From Flavobacterium succinicans (GTDB lineage: Bacteria; Bacteroidota; Bacteroidia; Flavobacteriales; Flavobacteriaceae), in the NCBI RefSeq assembly GCF_001662485.1, contig NZ_JMTM01000017.1, positions 186,001 through 250,000 on the forward strand: 64,000 nt of DNA, read 5' to 3'. This document shows positions 56,199 through 64,000 of the stretch, piece by piece. Numbering within the stretch: the first letter of the stretch is position 1; the number at the start of each line of letters is the position of its first letter. The translations under genes and the position numbers were made by a program. The notes below the pieces were generated by a model. That model worked only from the letters and a program-made list of their open reading frames with translations, was not told the origin of the DNA and ran no database searches.

Positions 56199-56981
56199 AT
56201 GGTGATAGATTTTTATAAATACCAAGGAACAGGGAACGATTTTGTAATGATTGATAATCGCTCTCTTTTTTTTCCAAAAGATGATGTCGCGCTAATTGAA
56301 CGGTTATGCGATAGACGATTTGGAATTGGTGCCGATGGTTTGATTTTACTTGAAAATGATAAGGATACGGATTTTCGTATGGTTTATTATAATTCTGATG
56401 GAAATGAAAGTTCGATGTGTGGTAATGGAGGGCGTTGCTTGGTGGCATTTGCTAAACAATTGAACGTTATTGATAAAACTACAACTTTTATTGCTACAGA
56501 TGGTTTGCATCATGCAACTGTTGGGGCAAATGGTTTGGTTTCTTTGCAGATGATAGATGTTGATAAACTTACAATTACTCCTGAATACACTTTTTTGAAT
56601 ACGGGTTCACCACATCATGTGCAGATTGTAAATGATCTTGAACATTATAATGTCAAAGAAAAGGGTGCGGCAATCCGATATAGTGAATTGTATGGCAAAG
56701 CGGGAAGCAACATCAATTTTGTGTCTCAAATAAACGAAGATACGTTTGCAGTTCGTACCTACGAACGTGGCGTAGAAGACGAAACCTTGGCTTGTGGTAC
56801 AGGCGTGACAGCAGTTGCAATCGCAATGAATGCAACGGGAGTGACCTCTGCCAAAGCCCTTCATTTGAATGTTGAAGGAGGGAAATTAGAAGTATCTTTT
56901 GATAAATTAGGAAGTCAGTATACCAATGTATTCTTAAAAGGACCTGCTCAATTCGTTTTCAAAGGTCAAATCGAAATCTAA
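56199..56981 (+). CDS. dapF: Diaminopimelate epimerase
   Basis: The 260-residue enzyme converts LL- to meso-diaminopimelate for lysine and peptidoglycan. The two catalytic cysteines are at 74 (SSMCGNGGRC) and 199 (TLACGTGVTA). The opening YKYQGTGNDFVMID is characteristic. It leads a plus-strand run with a GNAT gene and mltG, so the cluster is about cell wall. A -7 box TACTTTTG lies at 56172-56179. Confidence 0.95.
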   Translation: MVIDFYKYQGTGNDFVMIDNRSLFFPKDDVALIERLCDRRFGIGADGLILLENDKDTDFRMVYYNSDGNESSMCGNGGRCLVAFAKQLNVIDKTTTFIATDGLHHATVGANGLVSLQMIDVDKLTITPEYTFLNTGSPHHVQIVNDLEHYNVKEKGAAIRYSELYGKAGSNINFVSQINEDTFAVRTYERGVEDETLACGTGVTAVAIAMNATGVTSAKALHLNVEGGKLEVSFDKLGSQYTNVFLKGPAQFVFKGQIEI

Positions 56982-56997
56982 TTATTCTAAAATCTTG

Positions 56998-57531
56998 ATG
57001 AATACATTAAAAGGGAAAACCATTTATCTCCGTGCTTTAGAACCCAATGACTTGGAGTTTGTATATGCTATGGAAAATGACCAAAGCATCTGGGAAGTAA
57101 GCAATACGCAAACACCCTACAGTCGCTTCTTGGTGAAGCAATATTTAGAAAATGCGCAGCAAGATATTTACGAAGCTAAGCAATTGCGTTTGGCCATTTG
57201 CCAGGAAAAAGATTTTCCAGCAATCGGTTTAATCGATTTATTTGAGTTCGATCCAAAAAACAATAAAGCAGGAGTGGGGATTGTTATTCAAAATAGCTCC
57301 AATCGTAACCAACAAATTGGTTCCGAAGCGCTAGAACTTTTGATTCGGTATTCATTTTATGACTTGAATTTGCACCAGCTCTACGCAAATATTGGTACAG
57401 AAAACAACGCTAGTATTGCTCTTTTTACTAAATTTGGCTTCGAAAAAATTGGAACAAAAAAAGATTGGATTTTAGTAAATGGTACGTACAAAGACGAGGC
57501 TATCTTTCAGTTAATTAATCATAAATTTTAA
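56998..57531 (+). CDS. GNAT-family N-acetyltransferase
   Basis: The 177-residue protein is of the RimJ/RimL-like type: TIYLRALEPNDLEFVYAMEND, VGIVIQNSSNRNQQIGSEAL (the acetyl-CoA loop region) and NIGTENNASIALFTKFGFEK. It starts at the ATG at 56998, one codon after a TTG. The target is unknown. It lies between dapF and mltG, 16 bases after dapF. Confidence 0.82.
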   Translation: MNTLKGKTIYLRALEPNDLEFVYAMENDQSIWEVSNTQTPYSRFLVKQYLENAQQDIYEAKQLRLAICQEKDFPAIGLIDLFEFDPKNNKAGVGIVIQNSSNRNQQIGSEALELLIRYSFYDLNLHQLYANIGTENNASIALFTKFGFEKIGTKKDWILVNGTYKDEAIFQLINHKF

Positions 57532-57541
57532 AATTTTTATT

Positions 57542-58582
57542 TTGAACGTAAAAAAAATCATTTCAATCGGAGCTGTCGTTGTAGCTTCTGTATTATTAGT
57601 GTACGGTTTCGTATTAATTCGTCAAATCTTTAGTGCCAATACCAAATTTAATGAGGAAAAAGTATATGTATATGTTCCTACTGGTTCTGATTATGAAGCA
57701 ATAAAAAAGCTGATTGAGCCTTATGTTGAAGACATGCAGCGATTTGAAATGGTAGCTGGAAAAACAAGTTATCCGGAAAATGTGAAGTCAGGTCGTTTTT
57801 TGCTAAAAAAAGGAATGAGCAGTTATGATTTGGTAAAAACCATGCGTAGTAATGATCCCGTAAAATTGGCATTCAACAACCAAGAGCGTTTAGAAAATTT
57901 AGCCGGACGTGTAGGATCTCAAATCGAGCCAGATAGCTTGTCGTTATTGACAACCTTCAAAGATTCGACTTTTCTTAAGGAAAATGGTTTTACAGAGGAT
58001 AATGTTTTTGTCATGTTTATTGCCAATACTTATGAAGTATATTGGAACATTACAGCCGAAAAGTTCCGTGATAAAATGATCAAAGAATACCGAACTTTTT
58101 GGAACGAAAAAAGAATACAACAAGCGGCTCAACAAGGTTTGACGCCTGTTACAGCCACTATTTTGGCTTCTATTGTGCACAAAGAATCCGTAAAAAAAGA
58201 CGAAAGACCTCGAATTGCAGGTGTGTATTTGAACCGTTTGAAACAAGAGATGCCTCTACAAGCAGATCCTACAGTGATTTTTGCCTTAAAAAAGAAAAGC
58301 AATGATTTTAATCAAGTAATAAAACGCGTGTTTTACAACGATTTGTTCTTGAATTCGCCTTACAATACCTATAAGAATATTGGCTTGCCTCCAGGTCCAA
58401 TTGCTATGCCTGATATCACGGCACTCGAAGCAGTTTTGGCACCCGAAAAACACAATTACCTTTATTTTTGTGCTAGTGTTGATCGTTTTGGGTACCACGA
58501 GTTTGCAGCTACTTTACCAGAACATAATATTAATGCCAAAAGATATTCAGATTGGATCAACAATCAAGGTGTGAAACGATAA
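57542..58582 (+). CDS. mltG: Endolytic murein transglycosylase MltG
   Basis: The 346-residue protein has an N-terminal membrane anchor (ISIGAVVVASVLLVYGFVL). A LysM-like part and the YceG catalytic domain follow: ASIVHKESVKKDERPRIAGVYLNRL with the key Glu, then PLQADPTV and GLPPGPIAMP. It cuts nascent glycan strands during peptidoglycan synthesis. The start is TTG at 57542, as no ATG gives the conserved N terminus. It is 10 bases after the GNAT gene. Confidence 0.93.
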   Translation: MNVKKIISIGAVVVASVLLVYGFVLIRQIFSANTKFNEEKVYVYVPTGSDYEAIKKLIEPYVEDMQRFEMVAGKTSYPENVKSGRFLLKKGMSSYDLVKTMRSNDPVKLAFNNQERLENLAGRVGSQIEPDSLSLLTTFKDSTFLKENGFTEDNVFVMFIANTYEVYWNITAEKFRDKMIKEYRTFWNEKRIQQAAQQGLTPVTATILASIVHKESVKKDERPRIAGVYLNRLKQEMPLQADPTVIFALKKKSNDFNQVIKRVFYNDLFLNSPYNTYKNIGLPPGPIAMPDITALEAVLAPEKHNYLYFCASVDRFGYHEFAATLPEHNINAKRYSDWINNQGVKR

Positions 58583-58602
58583 TTATCTCCTTTCGAAATA
58601 CT

Positions 58603-59481
58603 ATGTTTCGATTGCTACTTTTTTTTTGGAGCACTTTTGGGCTTTTTGCACAAGAGGCTCCAAACTTTTTTTTTACCCCATCCGATTCTTTAAATATTCA
58701 AAGAAGAAACGCCGTTATCATTACCGAATCAGTATTGGGTGGAGCGACTTTGTTAGGCTTGAATCAACTTTGGTATGCGGATTATCCTAAATCAAATTTT
58801 CATTTTATTAATGATAATGCCGAGTGGTTGCAGATGGACAAAATAGGGCATTTGTATTCTGCTTATCATTTGGGGCGTTTTGGTGCCGAAGCTTTACATT
58901 GGAGTGGCGTTCGGAAACAAGATCAACTGATTTATGGCGCTACTTTAGGATTTGCCTTTTTGTCTATAGTAGAGGTAATGGATGGCTTTTCTGCTGAATG
59001 GGGAGCTTCTTCTGGTGATATTTTAGCCAATGGGATTGGAACAGGGCTTTATGTTTCGCAAGAATTGCTTTGGAAAGAACAACGAATTACACCTAAATTT
59101 TCTTTTCATACTACTTCATTTGCTGAACAAAATCCCAATAAATTGGGAAGTACTTTTTCAGAACAACTACTGAAAGATTATAACGGACAGACATACTGGT
59201 TATCGATTAATATGCATTCTTTTTTTAAAGGATCTAAAATACCAAAATGGCTCAATCTAGCTTTAGGATATGGTGGTGATGGAATGTTATCTGGAATTGA
59301 TGCAAAAGATCAGCGACAACGACAGTTTTATCTCAGTGTTGATGTTGATTTAACGAAAATACCTACTAAATATCGTTTTTTGAAGACCATTTTTTCGGTT
59401 TTTAACACCATAAAAGTACCTGCTCCAACTTTGTCATATAGCACTCACACTGGTTTTAAGGCACACTCCTTTTACTTTTAA
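58603..59481 (+). CDS. DUF2279 family exported protein
   Basis: The 292-residue product starts at 58603 (MFRLLLFFWSTFGLFAQE), which gives a signal peptide. An in-frame start at 58552 would overlap mltG and place 17 polar residues ahead. The mature part has DKIGHLYSAYHLGRFGAEAL and GFSAEWGASSGDILANGIGT, the pattern of DUF2279 (YfiM-like). Function is unknown. A membrane or periplasmic place is likely. Confidence 0.82.
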   Translation: MFRLLLFFWSTFGLFAQEAPNFFFTPSDSLNIQRRNAVIITESVLGGATLLGLNQLWYADYPKSNFHFINDNAEWLQMDKIGHLYSAYHLGRFGAEALHWSGVRKQDQLIYGATLGFAFLSIVEVMDGFSAEWGASSGDILANGIGTGLYVSQELLWKEQRITPKFSFHTTSFAEQNPNKLGSTFSEQLLKDYNGQTYWLSINMHSFFKGSKIPKWLNLALGYGGDGMLSGIDAKDQRQRQFYLSVDVDLTKIPTKYRFLKTIFSVFNTIKVPAPTLSYSTHTGFKAHSFYF

Positions 59482-59578
59482 CATTTTTTAACTCGCTGTT
59501 TTTCAGTCTCGTTTTTTTAAGTGGTATCTTTGCGCATAGAAATTTCACAGGGTGACAGCGTGTGAAGAAATTCAATTT

Positions 59579-60211
59579 ATGATAAAGAGATGGTATTTTT
59601 TCTTAGGTTTAATAGGTATTATAACATTTTTAAGCTTAAGTTTCAAAAACGAAAAAAAGAGCCTCAGTCCAGTGGCTCAACCTGTAGAAAAGGAAACTAC
59701 AACAACAGCTTTTCCTTCCACCGAAACGTCTATTTCAGACATTGCCTTTACCAAATATGAGTTCATTGGCTTTAAAGAAGCAGTAGCTCACAAAGAATCT
59801 CGAGGTAAATATAAAAAAGTAAATTCTTTGGGATATTTGGGAAAATATCAATTTGGAGTGCAAACCCTAAAAGCAGTCGGAGTTAAAAGCCCTAAAAAGT
59901 TTTTAAACAGCCCAGAATTACAAGAGAAAGCTTTTGTTGCACTTCTATCCAAAAACAAACATCTTCTTGAAGATGTTATCGAAAAACACGAAGGAAGTGT
60001 TATCGATGGAATCCTAATTACCGAGTCGGGCATATTGGCAGCAGCTCATTTAGCTGGTGCAGGATCTGTAAAGAAATTTTTTAGGTATAATGGTAAAAAG
60101 TATTTCCGGGATGCTTATGGAACTTCATTGCGAAGTTATTTAAAAGCTTTTGGAGGTTATGACACTTCAATTATTGTGGCAAACAATAATGCAACAGTGC
60201 ATTCTATTTAA
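59579..60211 (+). CDS. Lysozyme-fold exported protein (transglycosylase-like)
   Basis: The 210-residue protein has an N-terminal membrane segment or signal (WYFFLGLIGIITFLSLSF) and a linker rich in Ser/Thr/Pro. A domain with KEAVAHKESRGKYKKVNSLG and GKYQFGVQTLKAVGV follows, which resembles SLT-type lytic transglycosylases (Glu in HKESRG as the candidate catalytic acid). Related Bacteroidota proteins are annotated as peptidoglycan-binding or LysM-related. I start at ATG 59579, since the upstream GTG at 59552 lacks support. A terminator follows. Confidence 0.7.
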   Translation: MIKRWYFFLGLIGIITFLSLSFKNEKKSLSPVAQPVEKETTTTAFPSTETSISDIAFTKYEFIGFKEAVAHKESRGKYKKVNSLGYLGKYQFGVQTLKAVGVKSPKKFLNSPELQEKAFVALLSKNKHLLEDVIEKHEGSVIDGILITESGILAAAHLAGAGSVKKFFRYNGKKYFRDAYGTSLRSYLKAFGGYDTSIIVANNNATVHSI

Positions 60212-60231
60212 AAATTTTACTATTATTTTTT

Positions 60232-60264
60232 AAAAAAGCTGTGATTTAATTCATAGCTTTTTTT
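60232..60264 (+). terminator. Terminator after the lysozyme-fold gene
   Basis: AAAAAAGCTGTGA (60232-60244) and TCATAGCTTTTTT (60251-60263) pair with one G-T, and the right arm is a T-rich tail. Confidence 0.75.
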
Positions 60265-60409
60265 GTTTAGAACCATTTTTAAACAATATTTATAATTTAT
60301 TTTATAAATTTAAAGTGTTGATTATTAGTTTTTTGCACGATTTATTTAAAAAAAATGTAAAATTAATTAGGAAAATTAAAAAATTAAAATAAATCTTTGT
60401 GGCAGAAAA

Positions 60410-60573
60410 TTAGTAACCTTTTAACAGCGAAGAAAATGTTTGTATTTAAATCATTACCTCAAAGCATTGCATCAGTTGGAACTGGTGTGGCTTTTCTTCG
60501 CGGCTTCACACAATCATAGATAAAATAACATATATGAAAAAGCCCGAAGATATTTAGTTTCGGGCTTTTTTTT
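60410..60573 (+). ncRNA. Candidate small structured RNA between two terminators
   Basis: GCGAAGAAAA (60427-60436) pairs perfectly with TTTTCTTCGC (60492-60501). Inside, GCATCAGT (from about 60468) pairs with ACTGGTGT, two of the eight pairs being G-T. A strong terminator closes the unit: AAAAAGCCCGAA (60537-60548) and TTCGGGCTTTTT (60559-60570). A 27-codon frame (60436-60519) also fits but has no recognisable features. The preceding terminator at 60232-60264 makes this an independent transcript. It could be a small RNA or a leader-peptide unit. I recognise no named family. Confidence 0.35.
60537..60573 (+). terminator. Terminator upstream of rtcB
   Basis: AAAAAGCCCGAA and TTCGGGCTTTTT form a 12-base stem with a 10-base loop and a T run. 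It closes the candidate RNA and insulates rtcB. Confidence 0.75.
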
Positions 60574-60692
60574 GTTTATTCTAGAACCTTCAAAAATTTT
60601 CCCGAAACGTATTCAAAAAAAATGCAATGTGCTATTGCTCTGCCTTCTTGGTAAGTTTTTGCGCATTGTTATGAATCATTTTTAAAATAATC

Positions 60693-62084
60693 ATGGGAAA
60701 TAAACTATCCGGGAAAGACTTAATTAAGTTAGGCTTCCCAAAAAATAATGCCATAAATATTGCCTTAGGGCAAATTAACAGATATCGAAAAAAAGAGAAA
60801 AAGGAAAGTATTTTAACCGAAGCTAAACAAGTGTTGCTATATCCAGAAAAATTCAAAGGAGACGGTACTTGGGGAAAAGTAGCTGAAGGTTTAGTCAATC
60901 CCGTTCAAGTAAAATTCAATCAATTGAAAACGACTCGAGCCCCTTTTTCCATCTTTGGGGAAAACGAAATTGACGAACAAGCAAAGTTTCAATTGTACGA
61001 CGCTTTAAAATTGCCTATTTCGGTAAAAGGGGCTTTAATGCCCGATGCCCATTCTGGTTACGGATTGCCAATAGGTGGTGTATTAGCCACAGATAATGCG
61101 GTAATTCCGTATGGTGTAGGAGTAGATATTGGTTGCAGAATGAGCTTATCGATTTTCGATTTGCCTGCGTCTTTTCTAAAAGGGAAAGACCATCAATTGC
61201 AAGCCATTTTGAAAGACAACACCAAATTTGGAATGAGTGAAACGCATAAAATTAAAGCCGATCACGAAGTCTTTTACCGAGACGAATTCAAAACCATTCC
61301 AGTTGTGAAACAGTTGTTAGACAAAGCCTACAAGCAATTAGGTTCATCTGGTGGAGGAAATCACTTTGTGGAATTCGGAATTGTAAAATTAGACAATCCC
61401 TTACCTGAATGGAAGTTGGAAGCCAAAGAATACGTGGCGGTTTTATCGCATAGCGGTTCACGCGGCTTGGGCGCCAATATCGCTAAACATTACACCTATT
61501 TGGCAAGTAAACAATGTCCGTTACCTAAAAATGTTCAGCATTTGGCTTGGTTGGATTTGAATACACACGACGGACAAGAATATTGGTTGGCTATGAATTT
61601 AGCAGGCGATTATGCGAAAGCTTGTCATGAAGATATTCACAGAAGATTGGCTAAAGCGCTAGGGAAACGCATTGTGGTAACCATCGAAAATCATCACAAT
61701 TTTGCTTGGAAAGAAATGGTGGATGGGAAAGAATGTATTGTGCACCGAAAAGGAGCCACGCCAGCTGCTAAAGGACAATTGGGAATTATTCCAGGTTCGA
61801 TGACGGCGCCAGGATTTATTGTAATGGGTAAAGGTAACGAAGAAAGTTTGCAATCGGCTTCGCACGGAGCGGGACGTTTGTTTTCGAGAGCGAAATGCAA
61901 AGCTACTTTTACACAAAGTCAGATTAAAAAAGTTTTGGCTGACAACGATGTTTCTTTAATCGGAGGCAATATTGACGAAGCACCAATGGCGTATAAAAAC
62001 ATTCATACGGTGATGAATTTACAAACGGAATTGGTGGATGTGTTAGGCACTTTTACACCAAAAATTGTTAGAATGGACCGATAA
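60693..62084 (+). CDS. rtcB: RtcB-family RNA ligase
   Basis: The 463-residue protein seals RNA with 2',3'-cyclic phosphate and 5'-OH ends using GTP and manganese. The family metal and substrate motifs are clear: [10 protein letters not shown] (Cys and Asp ligands), [19 protein letters not shown] and [12 protein letters not shown] with the guanylated His. It is longer than E. coli RtcB (408 residues), with an N-terminal extension of about 85 residues ([20 protein letters not shown]). The prfH gene starts one base after its stop. The pair fits repair of cleaved RNA on stalled ribosomes. Confidence 0.93.
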   Translation: MGNKLSGKDLIKLGFPKNNAINIALGQINRYRKKEKKESILTEAKQVLLYPEKFKGDGTWGKVAEGLVNPVQVKFNQLKTTRAPFSIFGENEIDEQAKFQLYDALKLPISVKGALMPDAHSGYGLPIGGVLATDNAVIPYGVGVDIGCRMSLSIFDLPASFLKGKDHQLQAILKDNTKFGMSETHKIKADHEVFYRDEFKTIPVVKQLLDKAYKQLGSSGGGNHFVEFGIVKLDNPLPEWKLEAKEYVAVLSHSGSRGLGANIAKHYTYLASKQCPLPKNVQHLAWLDLNTHDGQEYWLAMNLAGDYAKACHEDIHRRLAKALGKRIVVTIENHHNFAWKEMVDGKECIVHRKGATPAAKGQLGIIPGSMTAPGFIVMGKGNEESLQSASHGAGRLFSRAKCKATFTQSQIKKVLADNDVSLIGGNIDEAPMAYKNIHTVMNLQTELVDVLGTFTPKIVRMDR

Positions 62085-62085
62085 C

Positions 62086-62775
62086 ATGGAAAAGATTATA
62101 CAAATAACATCGGGAAGAGGACCAGCAGAATGTACTTGGGTTGTGGCTCAAGTACTGAAAAAAGTGTTGCAAGAAGCGGAAGCTTTACAAATGAAAGCAA
62201 CTGTTTTGCAACACGAAGCAGGTTCCGAAAATGGAACAGTAGCTTCGGCAATGGTCCAAATTATTGGAAAAGATGCGACTGAATTTTCGGATTCATGGGT
62301 AGGCACCATTCAATGGATTGGAAAAAGTACGTTTAGAAAATTTCACAAACGCAGCAATTGGTTTATTGGAATTTTCGAAGTAGACGCAATTCCATCTCGT
62401 AATTTTTCTGAAAAAGACATTCAGTACCAAGCCATGCGAAGCTCGGGAGCAGGCGGTCAACATGTGAATAAAGTGAGTTCGGCTATTCGAGCGACACATG
62501 TACCAACGGGAATTAGTGTGGTAAGCATGGATTCACGTTCACAACATCAGAATAAAAAATTGGCTACGGAGCGTTTGTTGCTTAAACTAAATGAAGCCCA
62601 ATTGCATCTTTTGAAACAACAATTTCAAAGTCAATGGACGAATCAATTAGCCGTGGAACGAGGGAATCCAATTCGTACGTTTGAAGGTTCTGATTTTAAA
62701 AAACTCAAAAAAGAGAAGAAATTTAAAGCTGTACGACAGCAATTAAAAAACGAATTAAAAAATGAAAAATACTGA
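62086..62775 (+). CDS. prfH: Peptide chain release factor H
   Basis: The 229-residue protein is a class I release factor-like protein. The peptidyl hydrolase motif GGQ is at 123-125 within [16 protein letters not shown]. The stop-codon-reading domain of RF1/RF2 (with the PxT/SPF motif) is absent. PrfH is reported to act on ribosomes damaged in the decoding centre, with its RtcB partner repairing the rRNA. The ATG at 62086 follows the rtcB stop by one base. An in-frame start at 62065 would overlap rtcB and lacks the conserved beginning. Confidence 0.92.
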   Translation: MEKIIQITSGRGPAECTWVVAQVLKKVLQEAEALQMKATVLQHEAGSENGTVASAMVQIIGKDATEFSDSWVGTIQWIGKSTFRKFHKRSNWFIGIFEVDAIPSRNFSEKDIQYQAMRSSGAGGQHVNKVSSAIRATHVPTGISVVSMDSRSQHQNKKLATERLLLKLNEAQLHLLKQQFQSQWTNQLAVERGNPIRTFEGSDFKKLKKEKKFKAVRQQLKNELKNEKY

Positions 62776-63295
62776 TAAATACTTATTTCAAGCCTTGGAT
62801 AATTATCCGTATTGGTTGGAAGGAACTTCAGAAGCTTTGGATTATGCCTTGTCTTACGATGAGAAAAACACAACAGCTTTGTGTTTGTATGGAAGAATTC
62901 AAACGGAGCAATTGCAAAATTATGAAGAAGCAAAAACCTATTTTCAAGAAGCATTGGCCATTAATATAGATGCTGTAGCAGTTTATCCGTATTATATAGA
63001 AACTTTGCTTTTGAATGAAGATTATGAAGAGGCTTCTAAATTAATTGATTTTGCCTTAACGATTAAAGGGATTAACAAAATGGCAATTTTATTAAAAAAA
63101 GTGCAATTGTTGGAACGTCAACACAAGATAAAAGAGGCGATAAAAGTAATGAAGGAAGTAAGATTAGTTTCTTTTGCAAACGATTCTTTCGAAATTGATG
63201 AAGTAACTAAGCGGTTAAAAGCCAAAAAGGACTTGCAAAAGCCAAAGAAAAAATCGAAGAAGAAGAAATCGGATAAAATTGTCAAGAAGAAATGA
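62762..63295 (+). CDS. TPR-repeat protein, third gene of the rtcB-prfH operon
   Basis: The 177-residue protein has at least three helix pairs of TPR type ([38 protein letters not shown] and [17 protein letters not shown]) and a strongly basic lysine-rich tail ([15 protein letters not shown]). The gene starts inside the prfH 3' end, overlapping it by 14 bases, so the two are coupled. A scaffold or RNA/ribosome-binding role is plausible from the basic tail and the context. I do not recognise a named family. Confidence 0.72.
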   Translation: MKNTDKYLFQALDNYPYWLEGTSEALDYALSYDEKNTTALCLYGRIQTEQLQNYEEAKTYFQEALAINIDAVAVYPYYIETLLLNEDYEEASKLIDFALTIKGINKMAILLKKVQLLERQHKIKEAIKVMKEVRLVSFANDSFEIDEVTKRLKAKKDLQKPKKKSKKKKSDKIVKKK

Positions 63296-63298
63296 GAG

Positions 63299-63325
63299 AA
63301 CCAGCTTTAGAGCTGGTTTTTTTAT
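63299..63325 (+). terminator. Terminator after the rtcB-prfH-TPR operon
   Basis: AACCAGCT (63299-63306) and AGCTGGTT (63311-63318) pair perfectly and end in a T run. Confidence 0.8.
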
Positions 63326-63436
63326 GATTCAAACAGTAAAATCAGATTTCATAACTAAAAACTGGGACTTTAGAGCATCTTAGATTATAATGCTTTTTGC
63401 ATTTGTTATATTTGATATACCGTTAATGATTTACTT

Positions 63437-64000
63437 ATGAACACCAATCGCTTACTTGTTACTTTCAGAAATAGAGCTTTAGGAGTCAAAGAAACGACCT
63501 CAAACTGGACACATGAAATAGAATTTTTGTACAAAAGAGGAGTCGGAATTGATGAAGCCTTGCATTATTTGTACTTTGAAAAACCATCTATTGAAGAATT
63601 TGAGCATTGGGTCAGTGAAAAAGAAACTAAACTAGTTCCATCAGTTGCAGAAGTTGGTAGCGTTTTAAATGATGAGGAACTTACTTTTTTTGAAACCAAT
63701 GGGTATCTTATTTTGCCAAATGCGATTTCAAAGGCGGATTGTGCTGCGACTCAACAGGTCATTTGGGAGTTTTTGGGAATGCATCCAGAACAACCCGAAA
63801 CTTGGTACCAAAGCCATCCCGAACAACGTGGAATGATGGTTAATTTTTTTGACCATCCCTTGTTAGAAAAAAACAGAGCTTCGTCCAAAATCAAGAAAGC
63901 TTTCGAACAGCTGTATCAGTCCGAAGCTATTTATAAAACCATAGATAAAGTAAGTTTTAATCCACCAGTGACTCAGAATTATTCTTTTAAGGGTAGTGAT
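63437..64000 (+). CDS. Phytanoyl-CoA dioxygenase (PhyH) family protein, N-terminal part
   Basis: The frame starts at ATG 63437 and runs off the right edge, giving 188 residues. After a basic N-terminal part, ETNGYLILPNAISKADCAATQ resembles the FxxxGYxxLxxxls start of PhyH, the 2-oxoglutarate- and iron-dependent dioxygenases. HPEQRGMMVNFFDHPLLEKN follows. The iron-binding HxD motif would lie downstream of the window. The substrate is unknown. Confidence 0.7.
   Translation, partial: MNTNRLLVTFRNRALGVKETTSNWTHEIEFLYKRGVGIDEALHYLYFEKPSIEEFEHWVSEKETKLVPSVAEVGSVLNDEELTFFETNGYLILPNAISKADCAATQQVIWEFLGMHPEQPETWYQSHPEQRGMMVNFFDHPLLEKNRASSKIKKAFEQLYQSEAIYKTIDKVSFNPPVTQNYSFKGSD

Noticed and set aside
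56131..56448. 105-residue frame on the minus strand
   Set aside because: Covers the promoter and first part of dapF on the opposite strand and has no recognisable features.
60436..60519. 27-codon frame as a protein gene
   Set aside because: No motif and it falls inside the paired region of the candidate RNA; I keep the RNA reading and mention the frame there.
1..64000. CRISPR arrays, tRNA, rRNA, prophage, insertion sequences
   Set aside because: No regularly spaced direct repeats, no transposase or integrase motifs and no RNA gene signatures were noticed while reading; a dedicated search could still find a tRNA I overlooked.

Overview
The window is a chromosomal stretch from a low-GC member of the Bacteroidota, most likely Flavobacterium or a close relative. 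Several signs agree. The promoters match the Bacteroidota pattern TTG, about 17-19 bases, TAnnTTTG (for example 3894-3922, 5695-5724, 22020-22049, 29903-29931). Shine-Dalgarno sites are largely absent. Typical families are present: DUF4199, DUF2805/TIGR03643, a 950-residue CarB and a GAPDH with a long N-terminal extension. No rRNA, tRNA, phage, insertion sequence or CRISPR array was seen. Both ends cut a gene: an ABC exporter at the left and a PhyH-like dioxygenase at the right.

Layout. 1-3792 (minus): DUF4199 membrane protein, glycosyltransferase, phosphoglucomutase/phosphomannomutase and an ABC exporter in one operon. 4035-7428 (plus): ribosomal protein L31, a GlmU-like protein and an ABC-F ATPase. 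7562-14870: a porin and a DASS-type anion symporter on the plus strand converge on a minus-strand operon aspT-aspD-ansB. Together these look like uptake of asparagine and aspartate, followed by an electrogenic decarboxylation cycle that yields alanine. 15306-18867 (minus): TolC, HlyD and ABC-2 permease, with no ATPase gene alongside. 19022-28795: mixed housekeeping and hypothetical genes, including rpmH and a CarB without its usual C-terminal regulatory domain.

28934-47230 is the most distinctive part. After a Kir-type potassium channel comes a MerR/B12-binding regulator of the CarH/LitR type, leading crtI-crtB-crtZ (carotenoids). Then follow an SRPBCC protein, a photolyase, a copper pair (HMA-AraC fusion regulator and CopA), two SDR proteins, a DUF2805 protein, a second cryptochrome/photolyase-like protein, the C-terminal remnant of what looks like a DASH cryptochrome, an ABC1 kinase, a TetR regulator and a TIGR01777 protein. 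I read this as a light and photo-oxidative stress island.

47318-55999: small hypothetical proteins, an amino-acid permease, alanine dehydrogenase with a divergent Lrp/AsnC regulator, GAPDH and a DegP/HtrA protease. 56199-60211: diaminopimelate epimerase, an acetyltransferase, MltG, a DUF2279 protein and a lysozyme-fold protein, with a cell-wall theme. 60212-60692 carries a possible small structured RNA between two terminators. 60693-63295 is an rtcB-prfH-TPR operon, the RNA-ligase and release-factor pair linked to repair of cleaved ribosomes.

The intergenic DNA is rich in structure. There are three copies of a palindromic element (33657-33795, 48651-48740 and, inverted, 50700-50800), a 264-base element with 14-base terminal inverted repeats (36206-36469), a repeated short hairpin (38846-38882, 39786-39829) and a nested palindrome (50881-50967).
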